Shown here piece by piece: positions 45,326 through 58,329 of a stretch of DNA of 64,000 nucleotides. Each line of letters starts with the position of its first letter. The stretch's first letter is position 1. This stretch comes from Saxidomus purpurata (lineage: Eukaryota > Mollusca > Bivalvia > Venerida > Veneridae). The translations under genes were made by a program, and so were the position numbers. The stretch is from the NCBI GenBank assembly GCA_022818135.1, contig JAFMSR010000010.1, positions 35,156,982-35,220,981 of the forward strand. Direction: 5' to 3'. The notes below the pieces were generated by a model, which had not been told where the DNA came from, did not search any database, and saw only the letters and a program-made list of their open reading frames with translations.

Positions 45326-48300
45326 ATCACTTTTTTGTTATTAAAATGATGACAGCATAAATGGTGCTCTGATACTTAAAATCCAGCTTGCGGTTGGGGA
45401 TAGTTGTTGGTATGCGATAAATTGAGAGACACTTGAACAAGAAACTTACACAGAGCCCCCCGTTGACATCGCTTAACGTAGCTTGTACATGCCATATCAT
45501 TTTGTAAACCAATCAACAAAATATCAGAAAAAAATGTTTCCATATCGGACAAATAATATTCATCAATAACCAAGGAACAATTTGATATTAGGAATGAAAA
45601 TTGAGTTTGGTCACATATGGGACAGAATGTGTCCAACACATGCTGTGATGTACTTGAGTCAACTCATATCATATTTAAATAGTGACATTCTATTTAATTT
45701 TTCATAGCCGATTTGCCAAAGCTACATATCCCACAACTTATTTGATATTTTTGAAATAACCTTAATTTGATACAGCAACTAAATATTTTGTTTTAATCAT
45801 TTGTAAAATTATACTAGACCAGTAAATCAGCTAAATTTTTTGTTTTAATCAATTTGTTAAAAAGTAAATTCCATATTAACGAATTACTGAATTTAGAGTC
45901 ACCCTTTCGATCAGTAAAAAGGGTCTTATTCATGAATTGGCGTTTTTGGCGAGACCTTTTTACGGTGAAAATTTGAGCATTTGGTTCTGAAATGTCTGGT
46001 CTTAATATTGAGGGCAGTGTAAATAGCAGGTGGTCTTTAAAACTGAACTTTACTATACTTGAATGAAGGAAAGAATAAACAAACAAATGAACAGATGAAA
46101 TGACTGAATGATCAAAATTAATGTGTTTCCATTGTATTTTTTTAGTAATGTATAGTAACTTACTACCCGTAAGCCTCATGGTATATGTTGGACACAGTGT
46201 CCTTGCTTGCCTTGGTATGGTTTCATACCTTTTACTTGCAGACTGAATTACTCACAGACATTAACAGATGGTGTATGTGAAAAATTTTGCCTTTAAAATT
46301 ATGCAGAAACATGAATTGAAACATTTCATAGACCAACCATGTGACCTGACCAGGACACAATTAAATGAATCAGAGTGAAAATGGGTTTAAATGTTTTCAA
46401 GTGTGAATAAAATACACTTTATGACATGTGAATAATAAATATTAATGGCTGCCCAATTACTCTTATTTAAAATGCATGAACATGAAGAAAAGACTAGGAT
46501 ATAAAACTCCTCCCTGCCTCATTGTCAAATCATTATTGAAAATTGGTGTGGTTTATAAACTGCAAATAACTTGAAATAAAACCTTGTTTATTTTCAAATG
46601 AGGCAGTTAAAATGACATGAATTAAATTTGAATAAAATTTGCCATTTTTTTGCACTTGTAAATCAGTGGTTTAGTGGTCTTGATACTTCTTGCTAGTTGC
46701 CTAATTTGTTTTGCTATTGATAACTGTTCAGTACTGTTTAAAGATAGATGTCTTTGAAAAAATATGGTATTTCAAACATGCATAAATCTTTCCATTGGCG
46801 CTGAAAGTGCTTTTGCTTAGTTTATGACTGTAATTTTCTTGAAAATTTCATTTTGTGATGTACCACTATTTATTACAATGCATAATTATTATTGAAAAAA
46901 AAATCTTATTCTGGTTCATTGGTTGTTTGTTGAGATAGTGGGCGGTCACTAGGGTGGAGTGATTGGTTATAATTCATTTTTCAATAAAGTTTCCTTCTGC
47001 TGAAAATTTTAATAGCAAATTTCAGTTTCAGTATTAAATTTTTAGAAACATTCCGGTGTAGATCAATAAATTGTTCGGGTAAAGGGATAAAACTTGAAAA
47101 ATGAAGTAAAAGGTTCCAAAAATAAATTGACTAAAAAATGTTGTATGTATGAAAGAGATAAATTTTGCAAGTGTCTGACAGTTGATATGCTGATTTGTGA
47201 GTTATAATGCATAGACATAGGGGTATGTTGAAGAGGATAAATCCAAATTTAAGTCCCCTTAACGGATTTTAATGTCTTTTGCAAATAACTATGCAATATA
47301 AATCATTTTCTTGTAGGAGTTTAGGTTTAATAAAATTTTTGCAGACTGGAATGAATTTTGAAAAGTTTCCACAGTATGGTTTTGTTAATTTATTTGAAAT
47401 TGAAATTTTCGTATTTATTCTTTTACGACTTACTGATGCAGTGTTGTGGTCCAGCCGGAATTGTAAATGCATGCACTGTCAAAAATCTACACCAAAAGCA
47501 AAAGCGTTCTTTCATTACTTTATTCATTGTGTGAATCAGCAAAATTGTTCTTCAGCTCAGATAATTTGGTGAATCTGTTTTTAGAGCAAGATTTCTAATT
47601 AAATTGAATTAAACTTTGTGTTTCGTTTTAAGATTCCCAGAGAAATTTAGAAGAGTTTCGTTCTGAAATTAATGAAATATTCATCAAAAACCATTTATAT
47701 GAGAAAGTCTGTATTTCAAAGTTGTTGGAAATAAATTAGGCTGTGTGTACTGTTTTAATTTCTCAGGTGGTGTTGTAAAAGAGGGTAAAAGTTGTAAAGC
47801 TACCAGCCTGCGTCAGGGGAGTATAACACCTACCGTCCTTGACAAGTTACGTATTAAAGTTAACGACCTCCTTGTAGAAAGATGTTTTCTCCCATTCCTC
47901 AAAGTCAACAAATTAAATCTAAATATAGTTTGGCAGAAATATTCATTTATTATCAAATAACACTATAAAGTACAGAAAAGTTCCGCTATTAAGACCATTC
48001 AATAATATGTAGGCTCGCGATAATAGGACTAAACTTTTCAGAACCGAATGATCAATTTCCATGCAGAAATGTCTGGATAATATACCAGTATATATATAAA
48101 TATATCTTATATGATAAGACCACTTTATACTGGTCCGAATGTTGGTTTCAATACTGAGAAGCTCCCACTGTCTGTACATGCTACACAGACCCATTACCTC
48201 ATAGTGTTTAGCTAAAAAAAACACATTAACCCAGAGTTTTTAGCCTGATGGATGCGGGGAAATATTTGTTACTTTAAATTTCCAGTACAATAGCAATTTA

Positions 48301-50715
48301 ATTAAACGTAGTTGCGATTACTAAGAGTTTTCTCTCCCCAATTAACAAATTTAATTAAATTGATAATTTAATGGAATTGATTTGGAATAAAAACATTACA
48401 GTGTGTAATAGTGACTCAAGAATTTATTTGTTTTTCAAAAGATTGACAGTGAAGTCTTATAATTTGAAATTATTCTTGCAAAAAGTAGTTGTATTGTTGT
48501 AAAAAGTGTGATGCCATTGAGAAGAGAAATATAAATTCAGAATTTTATTAATTAGAAATAGAAATATTCAAAATAAATCTAATTTATAATCTTCTATTGT
48601 TTGCTACAACAATGCCATTAAAAAAAGCCATAAAAAAAAAAAAAAATTCACAAAAATGAGAAAGAATGATTCATATGAAAAAAGAACAATCATTAGACAT
48701 GCATAAGATTTGTTCCGCTCAATCGCTGTGTTATATAATAAAAACACACCTCCCAGTGAAGATTACTTGCCAGTTGAGCTTTTTACGGCAAGGCAGTCCG
48801 GGTTTCTGTTTTCATATTTGACTGCATGTTGAAAATATTGCAGCTGCTGAGACTGCGTGACGGCAACATGCATCATCATTACCTGTTTTTAATTCATCTA
48901 TTTACTGTCATGTCATGTGACTGACAACTGTCATGTTTAGAATGCTTTTAGAATGCACATCAAAATATTTAGGTATAGACAACTTCTTTGTACCAAAATC
49001 TTTTCTGCTGCGTGCCGCTTTACCCATTGAAATTGCTATTTTAAGTCGTTTATTGTTATAACTGGGTACCAATTAGCTTTAATGATGTTACTGAATGGGT
49101 CGTACAATAACTCGCCATAAAGTTGAAATTGACACCTGTTTACATATATTATTTTTCATACATGACACTTTTGAATTCGAATATTTACAAAAGATGAATT
49201 AAAAATCGCCATCAACACTTAACAGACCTGCATCCTATATAAATTTAGCAGCATGTTGTATTATTCGGGTCTCAGGTCTCGTCAAATGATTGCGGACACA
49301 ATTAGTATCGTAGCAGGGGACTTGTTAGTATCATGGGTCATGTGGCACATTTTATAGGATATTAAAGCGGTGTTAAAGATGGTATAAAGAGAAATTAAGA
49401 CCCCCTCCCAGTTTTGTTGATTATGTTGGGTATCAGAGCATAAGTCATTTCGGTGTATTTCACGTCTTGTGTGTCAGTCAATGGGCCGGCAGTGTACTTA
49501 TTTCCATTGGCCAGGATTAGCAAAATTATATGGTTTGTGGGTTCTATTAACAAGAAAACTGTCAAAATGTACCTGTGTTAATGGACAACGAGGGTGCCAT
49601 ATGCTGTTTGAAAATGAGGCTGTTCATGGTTTAACACAAAGTGTCATGCAAGCTATTAGCGGCTTGTGTCCCATGTGTTGCACAAGGACAATGTCCAGAA
49701 AGGAAAATCTATTAGAAAAGTAAAAATACACTGATAGTTTCAATTGACACTCTGACGTCCAGCTGAGAAAACCATTGCCACCATGTTTTCTAAAAGAAGA
49801 GATTATAGTATTTTCTGTCCTGGAAATCCAGTGTGATCATCTAGCAGTTGGTTCTTCATCATTTATGATGATCACTCGCGCAGAAAAATGAAACTAAACA
49901 ACAGCCCATCGACGTTCCCGCACTCTCTTGCAGCCTGTGTGTTGGTAATTAAGGACCAACCAGTACACGTTATAAAATACAAGAGCAGCAATTTCTTTCA
50001 AAGAAATGTTTAATGACAACACTTTTTCCGGAAAAAAATGCATAAATACGAAAGAAAGGCATTTAATATCAACATCATTGACAATTTAAATGTATAAATC
50101 AAACATAGTTCTATCATACTTCTATTAACTATATCATTTTTATCCAAGCAAATTCAATTAAAGTGATCATAGGGCTTTAATAACTGAAGAAAACTATTTC
50201 TTTCAATTCAAACATTTTCCGCTGTTTTGCTCTATTGTATCAAATACAAAATCTGCCTTAATTTCCAAGAAAATCCTCCTCTGAAGCAGAATTTTTTTTT
50301 CATAATATTTGTATTTGTCAATCATTTTATAAATCAAGCCACATTATTTCTCTCTGAAGTAGAAAACAGGGGTATTAAATTTCAAAAGCAAAGAAAAGGC
50401 GACGTCATAATTTTAATAAAATTAGTTAGGTGGAAATCTGGGTTTTATGGCATACTAATGAGATACCTTTTTCTCTGGGTCTTGTAGGCAAGATAGTATC
50501 TTATTCCAAGTGACTTCAGAGGCACTTACTAATTAGTGGAAATTGTATGTGAAAATTGAATGTTATGCTGGAAGCTGATACATGCGATATGGTATCATAA
50601 TATGTCTCCTTTCCTCAGGGAAATCAATGATTTTCTAAGACAAATATTAATGTGATGTCTATCAATCATTTTTTGTTTTCTCAGTGTGTATGTTTTGAAA
50701 ATGTTAATAGATATT
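45326..50715. other. Long featureless AT-rich stretch
   Basis: About 5.4 kb with no recognised gene, RNA or family repeat. Small frames at 45376-45639, 45814-46179, 47279-47572, 47943-48224, 49469-49723 and 50227-50487 have no domain that I know. A hairpin-like ACCAGTATATATAT...TTTATACTGGT lies at about 48083-48143. An A run is at about 48632-48646. Confidence 0.45.
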
Positions 50716-50717
50716 GT

Positions 50718-50945
50718 CAACATCATCATCACCATCACCACCATCACCATCACCAATATCATCATCATCATCGTCACCATTGTCATCGTCATCGTCATCA
50801 TCATGACCATCATCATTGTCATGGTCATCATCCTCCTTCTACTCCTCCTCTATCATCATCATCATGGCAATTATCAACATCACTTTCAAAATCATCACCA
50901 TCATCATCATCATTATTATTGTTATGATGATGATGATGATCAGTT
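50718..50945. repeat. CAT/CAC trinucleotide microsatellite
   Basis: Interrupted CATCATCACCATCACC runs, ending in a GATGATGATGATGATC run. His-, Ile- and Met-rich frames on both strands are translations of the repeat. Confidence 0.95.
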
Positions 50946-50954
50946 GTTGGCATC

Positions 50955-51060
50955 AGTGATGTATTAGAAATGATATTAATGATAATAAAACAATATTAAA
51001 TATAATAATGAGTAGTAATGATAATAGTAATGATGATGATAATGATAACAATAATGACAT
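50955..51060. repeat. AAT/GAT trinucleotide low-complexity tract
   Basis: ATAATGAGTAGTAATGATAA and similar. It continues the repeat-rich zone after a short gap. Confidence 0.8.
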
Positions 51061-53371
51061 TTAGGGAAATTTCATCTCCAAGGATGTGCATGACACATTT
51101 GTCACAAAACAGTATCAGTCTAAGCACCATTTTATGCCCCCAAAAATGATTTCTGTGTATTATGCAGAAACCAAACTTCACTATTTGTGTAGCTGTTGGT
51201 TTTCACTCAACATGGCCCATTTAATTATTATATCATGTCTACCACATGGTACTATTCCATTAGGCTGATCCAAAATATTATCCATAATTCTCATGAAATT
51301 CATCACATGCTTTCGTTACAATTATTATCATTATTTTAAAATCTTAATAACACCTGTGAAATATTTTAGCAAATGAAATGAGAAAATAGTTAATTACTTT
51401 AATGACTCATTGCTTGCAATCTCTTTTTTTTCACATGTAAAATGCATTTATAAGTTTTCTTCTTTTTTTCTATTTTCATATGCTGTGTTTGTTGATGATT
51501 TGGTGGTCATTTTACAGGTAAGTTTGAAAATGTTATCTCAAATTTCAAGGAGCTTTTCGAGTGTTCTTGACCACTGCATTGAGTGTGGCAGTTTAAAGTT
51601 GTTGAATGCAGCTGGGATGTGTTCTGAGTTTACAAGGTCATCTGAGGGTATGTTAGAAAGCAATAATTTACTCAAACTGCAGGGTCAAGAGGGTCGTCGG
51701 GTCCCTATGATGTCTTCCAAGGATTGCTCCATGAAGTTTTCTACAGCATTTTATTTATGATAAATGTGCAAATGAATTTTTGTAATAGAATGTGAATTAT
51801 GCATTATCCAGGGCCATTATACTTAAAGGCAGAGATGCTGATCTCGGAATATTTTCCAGGGCCTGAGTCATAAGTATGCATTTTCCAGGGCAATGCAAGA
51901 GGTTCAGAGGGCCATGCCAAACTAAAACCTTTTGTCTGCTTGATGTTATTGTGTGTAAAGTTAAATAATTTACCTGACAGGGATAAACCATAAACTAACT
52001 TTAGGTCTTCAAAAAAAAAAAGAAACAATAATGTTACTTTGAATAAACCATGATACAAAATCATCATTAAATCAACAGCATCACAGTTATGTTAAGGCTA
52101 AAAATATTGGCCAAGATTAGTAAGTCAAGGTAAGTACTTATGCATAATAGTCTTGCCTTATAAATAAAAACATAATTTATGGGGCTTGTATTTGACTTAC
52201 AATGTTACAAATACATATGGTTGTGAAAATATGAACTTAATTGATTACCAAATTAGTTATTATATATTGTCATTTGAAAATTGACATGATTGGTTGACCT
52301 TACCAGATCACCGTAGCTTGCTGCAGAAAGGGTAAGAGTAAAACAAATTACAGACTTTACAATGATAAATATTATGAGACCTCCCAAGCCACTGTGTTGG
52401 CAAAGGGCTGGTGCAATGGTCAGAAATGATGTTGGAACAGGAAGTTGATATATGATGTAAGGTGAAGAGGTTGGCAGGCAAGGTGACTCGCCTGAGGGAT
52501 TGCAGACAGTATATTGAGATGTGCGTCTGCTGTTTAAAGTGATTTATTGAAAACTGATTGGCAGCAGACGTCATTTACCATAATTAGTACATTTTTTGCA
52601 CTGCCTTTTCTGGATAAAACACTGACTTTCCCTATTTGTAGAATTATGTTGTGGAAGCATGTGTATAGAAGATTGGTTTAGCTTTATTACTTCCTTCAAA
52701 GAATCAGACAACACTCTTTTTATGTGCTAGATTATAGTGCTGCTTAATTTAGATACTCATGCCCGAACCTCTGCCCCAACCCTTTGAATTTACCCCAAAA
52801 CACTATGACTTGAGAGACGACCATTATCTTTTCTTTTACCAGTTTTAGTAAAGAGGTATAGATATATAATGTTGAATGAACCGTGATTGCATTTGAAGCC
52901 TATTGGAATACAATGGAAAATGCAGAGGAGAACGAGTATGTCAAGCTCCATTTGCTGTTGTTCAACTATATTTGCATTTTGTGTCAACCTGTGTGAATGA
53001 AGCAATTTTATGAAAACTTAGCCTCGCTGACTTTTCATCACCGATCTAGACGAACTTTAAACATCAGACAAGACTAGAGAAGCTATCTATAAATAATGTA
53101 TGTAATAATCTAACATGAATGCTGACGGTATTAAGTCTATGAAAATATCTCCTGTTACACTACTGTGGAGACATAATATTAGTAATCATAGTCATTTACT
53201 GATGTTAGGAAAGACCGTCTGCAGCAGATATTGAGATTGAGCCGTTAAATCATCTACAACAACAAAAACTTTATTACAGAGGCTTTGTTATTGTGTGTTA
53301 GTATTTTATCAGTTTCACTCTTACAATATTCATTATGTAAATAGCGATATTTATGGACCTTTTGATTAACA
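51061..53371. other. No recognisable feature
   Basis: AT-rich. Frames at 51410-51760 (plus) and 51797-52067, 52308-52574 and 52790-53005 (minus) have no domain that I recognise. Confidence 0.45.
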
Positions 53372-53451
53372 TAACGAGGGTTGACTGCAAAACTGTCGTA
53401 ACTTCGATGAAATAAAGACGGACTTACGACAAATTTGCGTTCAACCCTTGA
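53372..53451. mobile_element. Small TIR element (GAGGGTTGA family), copy 3
   Basis: TAACGAGGGTTGACTGCAAA and ACTGTCGTAA form the left arm. TTACGACAAATTTGCGTTCA and ACCCTTGAA form the inverted right arm. A 22-bp centre separates them. Complete copy of about 80 bp; see 16263 and 22407. Confidence 0.82.
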
Positions 53452-54423
53452 AATTATTATTAATAAACAAATCGCTACTTTAAATGAATGTTATATTCAG
53501 GAAGAGCATGAAAATGTCAGACGACACTTTTGCAGAGATTATATGGATGCTAGGTGTATGTTTTTCACACATACTTTAATTTACTTGCCGTACTAAATGC
53601 AGTTAATAACAGAAAGATATGATATTGATATCGGTATGTTGTTAGCGACTTTGTTCAGTTATGTCATGGTATACCTTAATAATAATTCTTGTTTGCATTT
53701 TTTGTGGCACTTTTTTAAGTAAATATTTTGTATATAACCATATTATTTATATGTTTGGTGTCGGAAGGAGATATAATTATAAGAGTACCTTTTTTTTAAC
53801 CAATACAAAGTTACCAAATCAACATCATCAAACTTAAGTCCCAAGTAAATTATTTTTACACAACACTAGACGGAAATTAATAATATCTGTTGATCAAATT
53901 TCACAAAATTGTTAAAATTACATTTTCCTGTTCTGTTGTCAGCTTGAGCTAGGTACCAGTGTCCTATGAAAAAATGCGGTCTTTAATTAGTAAAAAATAT
54001 TTTCGCCGCCCCTCTTGGAGTCGTTTAAATCAGTTATACTGTAGTAAAACAGAATGTATTTGTTTTTTCTCCTCGAATAATCATTAATGGCAGACATAAG
54101 GTCCATATTTGTACATTTTCCGCTGATAGCGGCTAATTTAGATAGTGGTAATTAAGGAATAACCTTTTATCTATGCTGGTATAGCTAATTTGTTTGGATT
54201 TTACCATGATAGGCTATTAGTGGGTTATTAAACGACTGTTTAATCTCCAGGTCCCATTCCTCCTCTTCCAGACGATTTTAATATTTAAAACGATCTTTGT
54301 CAATCTTGTCTCGGTCCCCATGGTATGATAAGTGGAGAGAAATGTTTTCTATGATAATTACTTTTTGATGTTTTATATGATTATATTTCACTTTAAGCTG
54401 TGTAAATGGTCATTTGGATTAGG
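53452..54423. other. No recognisable feature
   Basis: AT-rich non-coding sequence. Confidence 0.5.
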
Positions 54424-54511
54424 ATTAACCTTTAATCTAATGGCGGCAATTTATTCTGTCATAGCATGCAGTGAAGATCATCCCTGCTGTCTGATCATGA
54501 TTGACACTGTT
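54424..54511 (-). mobile_element. Palindromic GATCATGATC element, copy 8, truncated
   Basis: ATTAACCTTTAATCTAATGG and CGGCAATTTATTCTGTC are the reversed right flank of the family. The core is at 54468-54510 (TGCAGTGAAGATCATCC...CTGATCATGATTGACACTG). The rest is replaced by the SINE starting at 54512. Confidence 0.75.
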
Positions 54512-54765
54512 GGCTGTGTCCGCCTTGTGGTCAAGTGTTGTATAGAGTCACTGACTTGAAATCACTGGAACCTCTCATATATTGAGGGTAATGGCCCAGT
54601 TCGAGCCCTGCTACCAACCATGTCTCTTTATATTAAAAAGTTGGCAGTTTCTTACTGAGGATAGGAGTCTAAGTACTGGCTCTTCCCAGGAAACTACCCA
54701 CTTGTTTAAATGACAAAAAAACAGCTTGAGCGGGCGTTAAAAATTCCTACAACAACTGTTTGCTC
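54512..54765 (+). mobile_element. tRNA-derived SINE, family A, near full length
   Basis: The head is CCGCCTTGTGGTCAAGTG and GGCCCAGTTCGAGCCCTGCT (box B AGTTCGAGCCC). The body has ACCATGTCTCTTTATATTAA, GCAGTTTCTTACTGAGGATA, GTACTGGCTCTTCCCAGGAA and GAGCGGGCGTTAAAAATTCC. It ends CTACAACAACTG. It directly abuts the palindromic element to its left. Confidence 0.85.
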
Positions 54766-54844
54766 AGTTTAATGGCCATCTTACAGTATTGACTGTTACA
54801 TTGATTATTAAAAAGGGTGCTAATTGAAAATCTATGAACTTATA

Positions 54845-54885
54845 AAGTAGCAAAAAGTGCAGATCATGATCAAACTAGTGTTTGT
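54845..54885 (+). mobile_element. Palindromic GATCATGATC element, copy 9 (half)
   Basis: AGTGCAGATCATGATCAAAC is the left arm of the core; no right arm follows. Confidence 0.55.
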
Positions 54886-55047
54886 CTATGTATTCTAATC
54901 AGCTGCAGATATAAAGAGATATATGGTTTATGAATATTGTATTGAAAGCTTTATAAATGTTTCATTATTGTTTCGTAGACATTACGATTGATTTATGCTT
55001 GCATCGTGTAAGTCTTTTGGGACGTTATATGGCTTGTATAGTTTTTT

Positions 55048-55091
55048 GATTTTCGTGTGTGTGTGTGTGTGTGTGTGTTGTGTGTGTTGGT
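55048..55091. repeat. GT dinucleotide microsatellite
   Basis: (GT)n with one TT interruption, then GTTGGTGGTG. The plus-strand frame 54995-55216 running through it is not credible as a gene. Confidence 0.95.
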
Positions 55092-55369
55092 GGTGTGCCT
55101 TCTGGGTGCTGTGGGGTTCGTTTTGGGGAGGCTGCGTTTTTGGTACGTGGCGTTCCCTGTTTGATATTATTTTTTTTTTTGTGACACCTAAGCTGGAGCC
55201 AGCGTATAACGAATAAGCTTTAACATTGAAATTTTCGCATGTCCATGTATCAGCAAAGAAAATTTTGTATCAAGCTTTTACGTTCATATGTTTTAAAGAC
55301 CATATAATTATCTTTTTAGCTTTTGGAGAGTAAAGTTGTATTATTCAGCCAATTTGTTACAATAGCACA

Positions 55370-55625
55370 ACCTAAACAGTGTAGACCATTGTCAGACAAC
55401 AATATGGTCTGTACTGGTTAGAAGCTGAGGTTCAGACCCTGTCAATAGACTCCGACCATGACCACCATAATCTCTCCTTTTGTGTGAGCACTGGTCAGAA
55501 CTGGAGGAGCAGTTGTCAAGAGTACCCAATGTAAGGCGCAATAATTTGAAACTACAAAATGAGTTACAACTAAGTGTAGATCATGATCAGACAGCATAAA
55601 TATGGTCTACAGTGGTAGCAAAAGC
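55370..55625. mobile_element. Palindromic element copies 10 and 11 (divergent pair)
   Basis: Copy 10 (55377-55420) reads CAGTGTAGACCATTGTCAGA...AATATGGTCTGTACTGGTTA. Copy 11 (55573-55616) reads AGTGTAGATCATGATCAGAC...AATATGGTCTACAGTGGTAG. Both share the derived right arm TATGGTCT in place of TGATCATGATCT, so they are closer to each other than to the rest. Between them ACCATGACCACCATAATCTC could be a decayed SINE A body. Confidence 0.65.
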
Positions 55626-55722
55626 TGATAGACCTGTATACATGTAACACGATATATAAATGAATTGCTTGAAGCAAGAAGATACTCAGATAATTACAGC
55701 AAAACAATTACATAATGATGCT

Positions 55723-55795
55723 GAATTATCTTTAGATAATTTTTTTTTTCCAATTTGCGAATTATCTTTAGATAATTTTTTTTCCAATTTGTGAA
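55723..55795. repeat. 36-bp tandem duplication with palindromic AATTATCTTTAGATAATT
   Basis: GAATTATCTTTAGATAATTT occurs at 55723 and 55759, each followed by a T tract and CCAATTTG. Confidence 0.88.
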
Positions 55796-57860
55796 TTTCC
55801 ACTTTAACCATAATGTAATGAGAACTTGTAGTCTCAGTTATTATTTCATCCCTTGTAAAATGATGAAAGTGATACAAATTAATTGAAATAAACAAAAACA
55901 TGAACATTTTAAATTAGAATTATAAGTTACTTTCAAATGAAGATCGTATCTCGATACTCTAGGGAATTTATGTATGATTTTAATATTGATTTAGTAGAAC
56001 CTTGTTTATTACCTGCAGAAAATTTCAAAGGGATGTGCAAACTTTTGAAGTTATTTCTTATACACTAAGTATTGCCTAATTATTCACTGGCTTTCCATGT
56101 GCTATCTTTATCAAATCCTCCTTTATTTTCAAATATGTATTTTACTTTAATCCTTATCATGAACTGTGATTATTTTTCATGAGAAAATATGTAGGGAGTC
56201 GCATATTTATTGCATTTCAAAAGCCGGATTTGTAAAAGTTTCATATAAATTTCTCAAATTTTTCTGGCACTTGCAAAATACTATGCGATGAATGAAAATA
56301 GTTATCTAAACTGCATGCCTTATCCAAGACAGTGATCCAATTTTATCAATTATCCATCTGTAGGAAGCGTTTTATTGCATGCTTTTGTTATCTATTCAAT
56401 TTCAATGAAGTTTATTTGATCATCACCTGGGTTGCATTTTTTTCTGAGGTGTGATTGCAAAAATAAAGTTTTTTCATGGTTTTGAGTTGCTTGGAGAACT
56501 ATGTCTGATACTTTTTCATTTGTATTTAATTTTTGGCTACAAAGTTTTGTTTATCAGAATTCCTTTTACTGTATCTGTAATTGTGTTTTGTTTAAACATT
56601 TTGTTTATCAGAATTCCTTTAACTGCATCTGTGTTCATGATGTGAAATTCTTACATCGAAAACTTGTCTGGCACACCACTGCAGGTCATTGGTTTAAGCA
56701 CTTTCTGTGATGACCTGTGACCCCTTTATTTGAAAATTGCCTGCTTGCAAGAATTAGGGGATCTGGTGGCACTGTTTATTTACAGAGTCGTCCTAAGGTA
56801 GACTGCTCACCATATTGTAGCCATATAAAGTGAACACAAATCAATTCAATTATTTGTCTATCAAATTACACTATGTCTGAAGATTTCCTGCTGTATTCCA
56901 GTTTAATTGAAATCTCTCATTTCAAACTACCTATTGGAAATTGTAACAAGAAAAACCCTGAAGGAAATTATACAGAAAGTATTTTTCCTTACAGCTGATC
57001 TATGAAACTAGCAGATTTGGGTTGTTCAGTTTTGTCGTTCTTACATACCATTACCCTGTGGGTGAAAAGTGAGAAACCGTTTTGACCAGTGCTCTGTTAC
57101 ACTGTTCACTATTCAGTACGTACATTTTCTGCGTCAGAGCAAGCAGAATAAGCATTATTTTAAACTATTTAAATTTAAACATTATACCAGTAGATAATTT
57201 CGTAAGCATCGTGGATGCGGGAACAGTTTAATTACTGCATTTCAAGAGTTTCATTACCTACATATAGAAGATACTTGTAAAATTTTAGCAATTAAATCTG
57301 GTTAATTTCTTTAAAACGGTTGTTATGTAACGGTAGTTATGCAGACAAAACTTCAGCGAAAATGTCATTCCACGCTTTGATGTAATTTTTTGGGTTAAAA
57401 CTAGTGGAGTCTGTGTTATACAGTTGTTTTGAAAACTTGTATTAACGTCACGAACAGTGTTTGTTACAGGAAATTAAAACATTGACAGTTGTGAAGCCTT
57501 AATTAGACAATAACATCGCAGTTGTTACACAACAAAATAGGGAATATATATGTGTTAAAACATCATCAAATAATTCTGATTGTATGTAGGTCTTGTAATA
57601 AAAAGTTAAAAATATGCAAATTTTAAACGCATGGTTATTGTTGATGAAACAGAGTTTCTGTCATATTTTATGATCAGGTTTGCATAATTCATCTTTAACA
57701 GAGCCATTATATTGAAATATTGAATTTTACGACCCTACTTCATTATCAAAGCCAATAAACTGTGAGGGATGCATTGAGTACAGAAATTAAGTGTAATACC
57801 TCAAAATAGTTGTCTATATTACAGTTGTTTAATCGAAGTTTAGAACAATGGCTGTCAGAG
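55796..57860. other. Mostly featureless; one 54-bp duplication
   Basis: TTTTGTTTATCAGAATTCCT occurs at about 56545 and 56599, each followed by TTACTGTATCTGT or TAACTGCATCTGT. Otherwise AT-rich with no gene seen. Confidence 0.55.
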
Positions 57861-57995
57861 ACCTGCATCTGTGGTTAAATGGTCAAAATTCCTGGCATGA
57901 AACTGCAAGGGCCCTCACACTGGTTGAGGGTCATTGGTTCAAGCCCTGTCTCAGACCTAGACTCTTTTATAACAAACATTGGCGCTTTCTTATGG
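57861..57995 (+). mobile_element. tRNA-derived SINE, family A, 5' part
   Basis: The head is ACCTGCATCTGTGGTTAAAT (box A region) and TCATTGGTTCAAGCCCTGTC (box B GGTTCAAGCCC). The body ACCTAGACTCTTTTATAACA and GGCGCTTTCTTATGGAATAT follows, then homology fades. Confidence 0.75.
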
Positions 57996-58329
57996 AATAT
58001 AGTGTAAAATATATACTATGTCGCTGAAAGGAATAAATTAGGCATTATATTTTCTGATAGGGAATCATTTTATGGTTAAGAATAGTAAAAATATTCTTTT
58101 AATGATTTTTTGATGACCTGGAAATTGCTCTTGTATCTTTTAAAAGAATTTTAATGGCTGATGTAAGAGATATCAGGAGTGCTGTCAATGGTGTCTGAAT
58201 CTGAAGAAGATTCTGCAAGAGTCTGCTATCTCTTTGTTGTCTGCTTGATTGAAGAGGGGTAATGCAATAATGATAATTGGAAAACATCTTCTGTCATCTT
58301 TATTTCTTAATTTCTGGAAGTGTTACTTA
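57996..58329. other. No recognisable feature
   Basis: AT-rich spacer. The 62-codon minus frame at 58099-58287 has no domain. Confidence 0.5.

Noticed and set aside
45063..45330. Met-rich and Asp-rich frames
   Set aside because: They are translations of an ATC microsatellite in two frames.
49469..49723. 84-codon plus-strand frame with several cysteines
   Set aside because: No domain is recognised, there is no convincing start context or splice sites, and it lies in otherwise featureless DNA.
50595..50967. His-, Ile- and Met-rich frames on both strands
   Set aside because: They are translations of a CAT/CAC microsatellite. The His run is not a protein domain.
51410..51760. 116-codon plus-strand frame
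   Set aside because: It is the longest unique plus-strand frame outside repeats, but composition and residue order show no known family and the surroundings are AT-rich non-coding sequence.
54995..55216. Cys/Val-rich 73-codon frame
   Set aside because: The frame is mostly the translation of a GT microsatellite.
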